5,461 bases of DNA. It comes from Nitrospirota bacterium (lineage in GTDB: Bacteria; Nitrospirota; Nitrospiria; SBBL01; Manganitrophaceae). Of the stretch, positions 1-5,124 are shown piece by piece (positions within the stretch are counted from its first letter, which is position 1; the number at the start of each line of letters is the position of its first letter). The DNA lies in the NCBI GenBank assembly GCA_023248505.1, contig JAHFEM010000169.1, positions 1 through 5,461 on the forward strand, in the 5' to 3' direction. Position numbers and translations under genes: made by a program. Under the pieces are notes generated by a model, which did no database searches, had not been told where the DNA came from, and saw only the letters and a list, made by a program, of their open reading frames with translations.

Positions 1-54
1 CATCATTAGAACGAGCTTGGTCGTCAGATTGATGCGGTCCAGTAGATAGCGCAC
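1..54 (-). CDS. 5' end of a probable membrane sensor/chemoreceptor-type protein (partial, runs off the window)
   Basis: Only the first 18 codons are inside the window. Reading leftwards from a GTG at 54-52 gives VRYLLDRINLTTKLVLMM, with no stop before the edge. The start is supported by a Shine-Dalgarno AAGGA (complement of 61-65) six bases upstream, and an in-frame TGA lies just before the GTG. A short basic/amphipathic lead such as 'LLDRINLTTKLVLMM' running into a hydrophobic stretch is the usual beginning of methyl-accepting chemotaxis proteins and HAMP-type sensor kinases, where the first transmembrane helix follows. That identity is inference from 18 residues. The gene lies 163 bp downstream of the threonylcarbamoyl-AMP synthase gene on the same strand. 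No terminator is evident between them: a 5-bp hairpin at 159-171 (CCGGC/GCCGG) has no T-run. Confidence 0.5.
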   Translation of the reverse strand, partial: MRYLLDRINLTTKLVLMM

Positions 55-217
55 ATTTCATCCTTATCAGGCGGTCAACAAACCTTCCGTCGATATGTGC
101 GAGGCCCGTGCGGCGACTGAAACAGAAAGATCCTCCGATGCCTCCACACCCCGGATCACCGGCAGCGCCGGACGCCCGCTCTCTTTCTCAGCCGCTCAGC
201 TCGATCCGGCGATTTAT

Positions 218-853
218 TTACAACCTCCCCAGCGCGGCGGCGAGCTTTTCCGCGGAGACCCTTCCCTCACGCAAAAGATTCGGCTCGGAGGCCGTCACGT
301 CTAAAACGGTGGAGGGGAGGGTGGAGCAGGGTCCGCCGTCCAAAATACAGTTGATGGAGGTCCCCAGCGACCGTTCAACTTCTTGGGCCGAAGCTGCAGA
401 AGGCTCGCCGGATCGATTGGCGCTCGTCGCCGTGATCGGAAAGCCGACCTGATCGATCAAACGGACCGGCAGGATCGCATCCGGAAAGCGGATGCCGATC
501 GTTCCCGTTCCGCCGGTCAAGAGACCGGAGAGACGCTTCGATGCTTTGAATATCAGCGTCAGCGGGCCCGGCCAAAAACAACCGATCACCTTTTCTGCCA
601 GGGGAGAAACTTCTTCCACCAAGGAGGGAAGCATGTGCAGTCCGGAAATGAGCAGGAGGATCGGTTTCGAAGATTCGCGACCTTTTATCTCGAAGAGACG
701 GGAGACGGCCTTTGAGTCAAAAGGGTTGGCCGCCAGGCCGTAAAAAGTGTCGGTGGGAATGCCAACCACGCCTCCCTTTCGGATCAGCGCGGCCACATCC
801 AATAGGACCGAAGGATCCGGATCGTCCGGATCAATCGGAATGACCTTTTTCAT
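218..853 (-). CDS. tsaC: Threonylcarbamoyl-AMP synthase, Sua5/YrdC/YwlC family (single-domain form)
   Basis: The enzyme makes threonylcarbamoyl-AMP from threonine, bicarbonate and ATP, the first step of the t6A37 modification of ANN-decoding tRNAs, in the cytoplasm. The 211-residue product shows the YrdC-fold signatures in order: PTDTFYGLA at 33-41, KGR at 57-59 with SKP at 62-64, WPGPLT at 94-99, a GTGTIGIRFP stretch around 115-124, TSAN followed by SGEP at 143-151, and near the C-terminus DGGP...PSTV and LREG. The length fits the one-domain TsaC form and there is no C-terminal Sua5 domain. The ATG at 853-851 is preceded by AAGGGG (complement of 864-869) ten bases upstream. It overlaps the end of purE by 23 bp, so the two are probably co-transcribed and translationally coupled. 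The family call is secure; the name tsaC versus sua5/ywlC is convention. Confidence 0.95.
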   Translation of the reverse strand: MKKVIPIDPDDPDPSVLLDVAALIRKGGVVGIPTDTFYGLAANPFDSKAVSRLFEIKGRESSKPILLLISGLHMLPSLVEEVSPLAEKVIGCFWPGPLTLIFKASKRLSGLLTGGTGTIGIRFPDAILPVRLIDQVGFPITATSANRSGEPSAASAQEVERSLGTSINCILDGGPCSTLPSTVLDVTASEPNLLREGRVSAEKLAAALGRL

Positions 854-1343
854 GGAACCGTTTCCCCTTTGCTTCTACTTCTTCAGCAAGGGATTTTTTA
901 TAAGCAAGAAGGCGCTTGGCGACCTCGGGAGAACGCCTTGCAATGATCTGCGCGGCGAAAATCCCGGCGTTCTTGGCCCCGGCCTTGCCGATCGCCATCG
1001 ATGCGACCGGAATCCCGCCCGGCATCTGGACTGTGGAGAGGAGGGAGTCGAGCCCGTTGAGGGGGGAGGAGTTGATCGGAACGCCGATGACCGGAAGGAT
1101 CGTCTCGGCCGCGATCACGCCGGCCAGGTGCGCGGCGCTGCCCGCTCCGGCGATGATCACCTGGGCCCCCCGCTCTTCGGCTTCATGGATGAGCCTTCTC
1201 GTTCGCTCGGGAGACCGATGGGCCGAGGAGAGGGTCATCTCGTAACCGACTTCGAACTCTTTTAACATCTTGGCCGCCTCTTGCATGACGTCCCAGTCCG
1301 AATCGCTCCCCATTAAAATCAAAACCGCAGCTTTCTCTCCCAT
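831..1343 (-). CDS. purE: 5-(carboxyamino)imidazole ribonucleotide mutase, PurE class I
   Basis: PurE interconverts N5-CAIR and CAIR in de novo purine synthesis; class I enzymes normally act after PurK, which is not in this window. The 170-residue product is the normal length. It has GSDSD at 12-16, SSAHRSP at 39-45 (the substrate-binding/catalytic His loop), AGSAAHLAGV at 67-76, LPVIGVP at 83-89, a QMPGGIPV block at 106-113 and GKAGAKNA at 119-126. The residue after AHL is Ala where many PurE proteins have Pro; I regard this as family variation. The ATG at 1343-1341 has a clear Shine-Dalgarno AGGAG (complement of 1349-1353) five bases upstream. A sigma70-like promoter lies just upstream at 1385-1412, making purE the first gene of a purE-tsaC transcription unit. 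Confidence 0.97.
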   Translation of the reverse strand: MGEKAAVLILMGSDSDWDVMQEAAKMLKEFEVGYEMTLSSAHRSPERTRRLIHEAEERGAQVIIAGAGSAAHLAGVIAAETILPVIGVPINSSPLNGLDSLLSTVQMPGGIPVASMAIGKAGAKNAGIFAAQIIARRSPEVAKRLLAYKKSLAEEVEAKGKRFHEKGHSD

Positions 1344-1384
1344 GAAGTCTCCTGTCGGAAAATCGGAAAAAGGAACAGAGCCAA

Positions 1385-1412
1385 ATTAACACAGCCGAAA
1401 GAAAGGTGTCAA
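1385..1412 (-). promoter_or_regulatory. Probable sigma70-type promoter of purE-tsaC
   Basis: On the minus strand a perfect -35 box TTGACA (complement of 1407-1412) is followed after 16 bp by GTTAAT (complement of 1385-1390, 4/6 to TATAAT). Transcription would start near 1378, leaving a leader of about 35 nt that contains the purE Shine-Dalgarno. Position and orientation fit the gene. No operator or riboswitch is evident in so short a leader. Confidence 0.55.
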
Positions 1413-1464
1413 GTTAAGCCGTTTTCAGGTACTGGTCAAAATCTCCTTTACTCAAAAGAGGAAG

Positions 1465-1493
1465 GGGGATAGAATGAGGCCGAAATTCTCCCC
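1465..1493 (+). other. Hairpin covering the ribosome binding site and upstream ATG of the DUF3800 gene
   Basis: GGGGA (1465-1469) and GAAT (1472-1475) can pair with ATTC (1485-1488) and TCCCC (1489-1493). This gives nine base pairs with a two-base bulge and a nine-base loop. It contains part of the AGGAAGGGGG Shine-Dalgarno and the ATG at 1474. It could hold back translation from that start, or be a leftover of a palindromic intergenic repeat. It was seen by eye and no folding energy was computed. Confidence 0.3.
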
Positions 1494-2004
1494 TGTCAGG
1501 CAGATAGCCAGAATATCGCATCCAGTCTCTAGCCGAGATAAATATTTGGCAATGCTTATTGCTTATTTTGATGAAAGCGGGAAAGAGCGCGACCATAGAG
1601 CAGTTGCCTTGGGTACCGTTATCGCACCTGAAGAAAAATGGATTGAATTTGAGAAGAAATGGAATGAGATTTTGCAGCGTCACGATGTAAAAGTTTTCCA
1701 TATGACAGATTTTGAGACCAGAAATGGAGAATTTAAAGATAAGTGTTGGGGTAATGAGGAAAGGCTGAGTTTTATAGCTGATCTGGCCGAAATCGTAAAA
1801 AACACAATTACCGTTGGATTTGCATATTCTATATTGGTAGCTGACTATAAAGAGATTATCCTTCCCACCCTTAAAACAAGACCTGAAATTCTAAGGGGGC
1901 TTTCCGTCCCATTGCAAGCGCCATCGATTCACCATCGAGTCGGATGCGCCGATCTCTTCATTCCTCATCTTGACAGGGTTAATCCTTTACTTGACACACC
2001 CTAA
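1474..2004 (+). CDS. DUF3800-domain protein, C-terminally truncated (likely decayed gene)
   Basis: From residue 27 the product has the typical DUF3800 opening (AYFDESGK, residues 30-37). It continues with an HMTDF block near 76 and an ADYKE motif near 123. DUF3800 proteins are usually well over 200 residues, are of unknown function and often sit in accessory or defence-type islands; an RNase-H-like fold has been suggested for the family. Here recognisable domain ends at about residue 130-140. The last 35 or so residues come from GC-richer sequence and do not look like the family, so the C-terminal half is missing. Two starts are possible. ATG 1474 has a strong Shine-Dalgarno (AGGAAGGGGG, 1459-1468) but adds 26 residues foreign to the family. 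ATG 1552 matches the usual family start but has no good ribosome binding site. Base composition is more AT-rich than either neighbour, suggesting acquisition. The product is probably non-functional. Confidence 0.7.
   Translation: MRPKFSPVRQIARISHPVSSRDKYLAMLIAYFDESGKERDHRAVALGTVIAPEEKWIEFEKKWNEILQRHDVKVFHMTDFETRNGEFKDKCWGNEERLSFIADLAEIVKNTITVGFAYSILVADYKEIILPTLKTRPEILRGLSVPLQAPSIHHRVGCADLFIPHLDRVNPLLDTP
1918..1949 (+). repeat. Bulged inverted repeat at the 3' breakpoint of the DUF3800 gene
   Basis: GCG-c-CAT-CGATTC (1918-1930) pairs with GAGTCG-g-ATG-CGC (1937-1949) around the loop ACCATC. That is twelve pairs, one a G-T wobble, with one bulged base on each side. It starts about 25 bp after the point where DUF3800 similarity stops and composition changes. 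There is no T-run, so it is not an intrinsic terminator. It may be the end or remnant of a mobile or palindromic repeat element. Confidence 0.4.
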
Positions 2005-2020
2005 TTTTCCGTGATAGATT
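1991..2020 (+). promoter_or_regulatory. Candidate promoter of the 801-residue surface protein
   Basis: A perfect TTGACA (1991-1996) is followed by an 18-bp spacer and TAGATT (2015-2020, 4/6 to TATAAT). This leaves a leader of about 75 nt before the ATG at 2104. A second TTGACA lies at 1970-1975 without a matching -10. A TATAAA at 2045-2050 is a possible alternative -10 but has no -35 at the right distance. Confidence 0.4.
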
Positions 2021-2103
2021 CGCCACCACTTCATAAATTAATTGTATAAACCATATCGGGATTTACCGTTTTTTCATCAAAAGAACCACAGAAGGGGACA
2101 ATC

Positions 2104-4509
2104 ATGCACGACAGGACGGCACCCGAAGTCCTGGTGATATTCGTGATATTTCTGTTTTCCCTATGCGGAACTACGCGAGCGGCAACCTTCAGTGTAACCA
2201 AAACAGCCGACACCGCTGACGGAGCGTGTGACCCAACCGATTGCTCGCTGCGGGAGGCGATCATCGCCGCAAACGCCCAGCCCGACGCTCAGGCACACAA
2301 GATCATCCTTCCAGCCGACACGTACACCCTCACTCTCACCGGTCCGGACGAAGATCACGCCGCCACGGGCGACCTCGATATCAGAAGCAGTGTGGCCATC
2401 GAAGGGGCGGGGACGGTAACGACCATCATTCAAGCCTGCGATAACAGCGGAGGAGCCTGTACCGGCATCGACCGGGTGCTGGATATCGCAGGGGCGATCA
2501 GCGTGAGGATATCGAATATCACGGTTCGGAACGGATCTCTCACCGCGGCAACACAGCCGCAGGGGGGCGGAATTTACAACAGCGGTGCAGGAATGATCCT
2601 GGATCGGGTCCTTGTAGAAAGCAATGCAACCCCCCAAGATGGAGGAGGCATTTACAATGCCGGTAACGTCACCCTCCTTAACAGTACCGTGCGGAACAAC
2701 AATGCAGGGCGCTCCGGCGGCGGTGTTTTTAATGACAGTGCACGCGGGCTGACGATTGTAAAAAGCACCATCAGCGGAAACACCGCCTCCAATGCAGGAG
2801 GGGGCATCGCGAACAGCGGCACGGCCACCCTGATCAACGCGACGATCAGCGGGAATACTTCCATGTCAAGTTCCGGCGGAGGTATTGACACCGCGACAGG
2901 GACCGTCTCTCTGGATCAAGTTTCGATGACCGGCAATACGGCATCCACGTTCGGTGGAGGCTTGAGCGTTCTTGGCGGGACGGTGACTCTTAGGAACACA
3001 ATCCTCGCCGGAAACACTGCTGGCGGGTCCAAAGACTGTTCCGGCGCGCTCATCTCCCGAGGTCATAACCTCATCGGGATCAACGACGATTGCCTGACCC
3101 TCATCGCCGGTGATCAGGCCGGTACGGAGGGGTCGCCGCTCGATCCGATGCTCGGCCCCCTCGCCGACAACGGCGGCCCGACCCGGACCCATGCCCTCCT
3201 GATTGGAAGCCCCGCGATTGACGCTGCCGACAACCCCTTTTGTCAAAGAGATGACCAACGTGGAGCGCTTCGGCCCGTAGACGGTGATACCAACGAAACC
3301 GCTCTTTGCGATATCGGCTCCTATGAGACAAGCTCCGCTATATTGGTGTCGCCTGCCTCTCTGAGTTTCGGCTCTCTCGTGAACGGGAGCCGTTCCGCAG
3401 CGCAAATAATCGTCGTCTCCAATGTGGGGACCGCGAACCTTGCCGTGGGTGCCGTGAGCTTAGGGGGTGCGAACGGTTCAGAATTCAGTACACAGGGTGA
3501 CGCTTGCTCGGGACAGGTCGTGGCGCCTGGAGCCGACTGCTCGCTGGAAGTGGTTTTCTCGCCCGCTTCCAGCGGTCGGAAGACGGCCAACCTGCTCATT
3601 CCATCCAACGACCCAGACACCCCTGCCGCCGCCATCTTACTGTTGGGAACCGGGACGCTCGTTCCGGTCCCGAACATTTCCGTGGCATTGAGGGAAGATC
3701 AGGTCGTCTTCGGACGAATCTTTTCCGGGACGTTCTTGAATCGAAGCGTCATCATCAGCAACAGCGGGACGGCGAATCTGACCTTGGGGAACATTGCCCA
3801 AGCCGATCCTTTATCGATCCCCTTCAGTATTCTAACGGATGAATGCTCCGGCAAGACAATTGCGTCGTTCGCAAATTGCACCCTGACCCTCCGATTCGAA
3901 CCGACCGCAGCCGGAGATTACAATGACACTTTTGATATCCCCAGTGACAACCCCGACGCGTCGACTTTGGTCATCAGTGTGAGCGGAACCGGCGTTGAGC
4001 CTTTGGGGGTCAATCGTCTCCCCTCCCTTCCGGAGCTGATCTCCCCGACCGACGGGGAGACCAGCCTGGGAACCAACGTGACCTTCCGGTGGAAGCCGGC
4101 CACCGATCCGGACGGAGATACGCTGCACTATCAGATTCAATATTGCGCGAACCCGAGCTTTTCAGATTGCGATCCTGTCGATGTCCCCGCCACAAACAAC
4201 AAAAGCGATCTCGGCGCCGGCATCGTTCTTTCCGGAAGCGGTCTGATTGCCGTCGGGATGGTCTTGAATCGATTTAGAAGGCAAAGAGGAGTGCTGATCG
4301 CTGTGTTGTTGATCGGGGCGATCCTGGCGGCCTGCGGAGGCGGTAGTGACGGGGGGAGCGGCGCCGGCAGCCCACCTGTATCGACCGGCGAGATCAATTT
4401 TACCGCTTCAGGGCTCAGCGCCGGCACGACCTATTCCTGGAAAGTGATCGCGGACGACGGCAAGAATGGGCAAACCGAGAGCGCGGTCAGAAGTTTTGCC
4501 ACGCGGTGA
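2104..4509 (+). CDS. Exported modular surface protein: CSLREA, beta-helix, choice-of-anchor Q, two ASH/choice-of-anchor D domains, split FN3 with internal lipobox
   Basis: This 801-residue protein has a Sec signal peptide (hydrophobic core 9-20, likely cleavage after TRA at 26). Next come CSLREA (47-52), then a Gly-rich parallel beta-helix (about 110-330) with GGG turns at 154, 180, 205, 232, 258 and 284. A choice-of-anchor Q-like block follows (NGGPTRTHAL...GSPAIDA, 356-373). Two ASH/choice-of-anchor D Ig-like repeats cover about 413-516 and 523-630, each with a cysteine pair (468/479 and 581/592). Last is an FN3 domain with TDPDGDTL at 667-674 and a C-terminal strand block, GLSAGTTYSWKV...SFATR (770-801). 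The FN3 is interrupted at about 699-762 by hydrophobic stretch, RFRRQR (723-728), hydrophobic stretch, LAAC (741-744) and a GGGSDGGSG linker. The ATG is supported by AAGGGG (2092-2097) six bases upstream. Family knowledge suggests a cell-surface, adhesive or binding role; no catalytic residues are recognised and the ligand is unknown. Confidence 0.9.
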   Translation: MHDRTAPEVLVIFVIFLFSLCGTTRAATFSVTKTADTADGACDPTDCSLREAIIAANAQPDAQAHKIILPADTYTLTLTGPDEDHAATGDLDIRSSVAIEGAGTVTTIIQACDNSGGACTGIDRVLDIAGAISVRISNITVRNGSLTAATQPQGGGIYNSGAGMILDRVLVESNATPQDGGGIYNAGNVTLLNSTVRNNNAGRSGGGVFNDSARGLTIVKSTISGNTASNAGGGIANSGTATLINATISGNTSMSSSGGGIDTATGTVSLDQVSMTGNTASTFGGGLSVLGGTVTLRNTILAGNTAGGSKDCSGALISRGHNLIGINDDCLTLIAGDQAGTEGSPLDPMLGPLADNGGPTRTHALLIGSPAIDAADNPFCQRDDQRGALRPVDGDTNETALCDIGSYETSSAILVSPASLSFGSLVNGSRSAAQIIVVSNVGTANLAVGAVSLGGANGSEFSTQGDACSGQVVAPGADCSLEVVFSPASSGRKTANLLIPSNDPDTPAAAILLLGTGTLVPVPNISVALREDQVVFGRIFSGTFLNRSVIISNSGTANLTLGNIAQADPLSIPFSILTDECSGKTIASFANCTLTLRFEPTAAGDYNDTFDIPSDNPDASTLVISVSGTGVEPLGVNRLPSLPELISPTDGETSLGTNVTFRWKPATDPDGDTLHYQIQYCANPSFSDCDPVDVPATNNKSDLGAGIVLSGSGLIAVGMVLNRFRRQRGVLIAVLLIGAILAACGGGSDGGSGAGSPPVSTGEINFTASGLSAGTTYSWKVIADDGKNGQTESAVRSFATR
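2563..2961 (+). repeat. Six degenerate ~26-residue beta-helix rungs within the surface protein
   Basis: Six GGG-hydrophobic turns (GGGI, GGGI, GGGV, GGGI, GGGI, GGGL) occur at residues 154, 180, 205, 232, 258 and 284, spaced 26, 25, 27, 26 and 26. They are interleaved with strand patterns such as TLLNSTVRNN, TIVKSTISGN, TLINATISGN and TLRNTILAGN. This is the pattern of a right-handed parallel beta-helix. The DNA repeats are diverged, so the array is old rather than recently expanded. Confidence 0.75.
4201..4389 (+). other. Membrane-hairpin / lipobox insert inside the FN3 domain of the surface protein
   Basis: Residues 700-762 contain a Gly-rich hydrophobic stretch (about 704-721) and a basic cluster RFRRQR (723-728). 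A second hydrophobic stretch (730-743) follows, ending in LAAC (741-744) and a flexible GGGSDGGSG tail. Taken alone, 723-750 would pass as a lipoprotein signal peptide with a type II cleavage site before Cys744. Here it sits inside a domain, with FN3-like sequence on both sides. By the positive-inside rule it would form a membrane hairpin with both FN3 halves outside. Function is inference. Confidence 0.6.
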
Positions 4510-4607
4510 TCATCACAAAGGCCAGAGGCAGAAAACTTGAACCCTATCCTGCAAACTCGCTCACCTTTTCTTCTGTGATGAAAAATGTCTGCCCCTTGCC
4601 AGATTTT
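4510..4607 (+). other. 3' region of the surface-protein gene with interleaved inverted repeats; weak terminator candidate
   Basis: Directly after the stop, TCATCACA (4510-4517) is complementary to TGTGATGA (4574-4581), and GGCAGA (4527-4532) to TCTGCC (4588-4593). The order A-B-A'-B' means the pairs would compete or form a pseudoknot-like fold. A small hairpin, AAAAT..CTG (4582-4591) with CAG-ATTTT (4600-4607), ends in four Ts and is the only terminator-like element seen. No gene is visible between 4510 and 4754. Confidence 0.25.
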
Positions 4608-4609
4608 CG

Positions 4610-4619
4610 TGGGTGACCC
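4610..4619 (-). repeat. GGGTCACCCA near-palindrome, left copy
   Basis: The minus strand reads GGGTCACCCA here, identical to the plus-strand copy at 5068-5077, so the pair forms an inverted repeat flanking the DUF3592-like gene. The core GGGT-N-ACCC is itself palindromic. Confidence 0.4.
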
Positions 4620-4684
4620 TTTCGCTGTCTTGCTCCTTACTGCTGACTCTTGAAAACTATTTTATCTGGCACGACATCCTAAGA

Positions 4685-4713
4685 TTGACTTTACGTCTTC
4701 CCTTTTATATTAT
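4685..4713 (+). promoter_or_regulatory. Sigma70-type promoter of the DUF3592-like gene
   Basis: TTGACT (4685-4690, 5/6) is followed by exactly 17 bp and TATTAT (4708-4713, 5/6). This is the best promoter match in the window. Transcription would start near 4720, about 35 nt before the ATG at 4755, with an AGGA ribosome binding site at 4742-4745. The GGGTsACCC site lies about 65 bp upstream of the -35 box. Confidence 0.65.
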
Positions 4714-4754
4714 CTTTTTGCCTCGCTTCGCCAAGTCATGTAGGATCTATTCCT

Positions 4755-5060
4755 ATGGAATATCACGTTGCCCTTCTTGTCGGATTGGCCCTTCTCATTA
4801 TTTCCATCCTTAAAGCATATCGGATGATAGATGGTTCATCCTGGCCAGAAACAAATGGAGAAATTGTGAAATCGACCACTTGGACTGGCGTAAGGAGAAC
4901 GGTTTGGCCGGATATTCAGTACCGATATCAGGTGGATGGCAATGAATACACTGGAAGTACCATTTCCCTCGGTGGTCTCCTGGGATCCTTCGGCCACTAC
5001 GAATGGGTCTACGACCTTATAAAAGAATATCCGGTCGGAGCCCGTGTGATGGTTTTTTAA
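4755..5060 (+). CDS. Small one-TM protein, DUF3592-like, C-terminally short
   Basis: The 101-residue product begins with a hydrophobic segment (residues 4-20, probably a signal anchor). It then shows a DUF3592-like pattern: SWPETNGEIVKS at 29-40, an alternating strand block IQYRYQVDGNEYTGSTI at 54-70, and YPVGARVMVF at the end (92-101). DUF3592 proteins are membrane-associated and of unknown function. They usually continue after 'VxVyY' with an NPxxP motif and often a further transmembrane helix; here a TAA falls right after VMVF at the end of a six-T run. Reading on in the other two frames does not restore the motif, so I infer a real 3' truncation rather than a simple frameshift. The gene has its own promoter, an AGGA ribosome binding site nine bases before the ATG, and a terminator-like hairpin 34 bp downstream, so it may still be expressed. 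The family call is from pattern recognition only. Confidence 0.65.
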   Translation: MEYHVALLVGLALLIISILKAYRMIDGSSWPETNGEIVKSTTWTGVRRTVWPDIQYRYQVDGNEYTGSTISLGGLLGSFGHYEWVYDLIKEYPVGARVMVF

Positions 5061-5067
5061 AAGCAAG

Positions 5068-5077
5068 GGGTCACCCA
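5068..5077 (+). repeat. GGGTCACCCA near-palindrome, right copy
   Basis: Lies 8 bp after the DUF3592-like stop and is identical to the minus strand of 4610-4619. A shortened copy, GTCACCCAT, recurs in direct orientation at 5231-5239 and matches 5070-5078. Confidence 0.4.
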
Positions 5078-5093
5078 TTAACAGGCGATGTCA

Positions 5094-5124
5094 AGAGGGA
5101 AAAGAGATCCCTCTCTCTGTTTTT
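5094..5124 (+). terminator. Rho-independent terminator-like hairpin after the DUF3592-like gene
   Basis: AGAGGGA (5094-5100) pairs perfectly with TCCCTCT (5108-5114) over a seven-base loop, followed by CTCTG and then TTTTT (5120-5124). The five-base gap before the T-run makes it weaker than a textbook terminator, but position and orientation fit the end of the upstream gene. Confidence 0.5.

Noticed and set aside
159..171. Terminator between tsaC and the left-edge gene
   Set aside because: Only a 5-bp stem (CCGGC/GCCGG), with no T-run on the transcribed strand.
95..743. Several plus-strand ORFs of 69-114 codons
   Set aside because: Most of their length is antisense to the clearly conserved tsaC gene, the rest falls in the short gap to its left, and they show no family features.
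747..1265. 172-codon plus-strand ORF
   Set aside because: Antisense to purE and tsaC, whose motifs are unmistakable. Its text is low-complexity and rich in Gly, Asp and Arg, as expected of a shadow frame in GC-rich DNA.
1414..1701. 95-codon minus-strand ORF opposite the DUF3800 gene
   Set aside because: Opposite a frame with real DUF3800 motifs. Its end (PLLSKGDF) looks like translated intergenic repeat rather than a protein domain.
1918..1949. Intrinsic terminator for the DUF3800 gene
   Set aside because: There is no T-run after the stem on either strand, and the stem lies inside the reading frame.
2866..3405. 179-codon minus-strand ORF inside the surface-protein gene
   Set aside because: Shadow of the beta-helix and choice-of-anchor coding sequence, with no recognisable domain.
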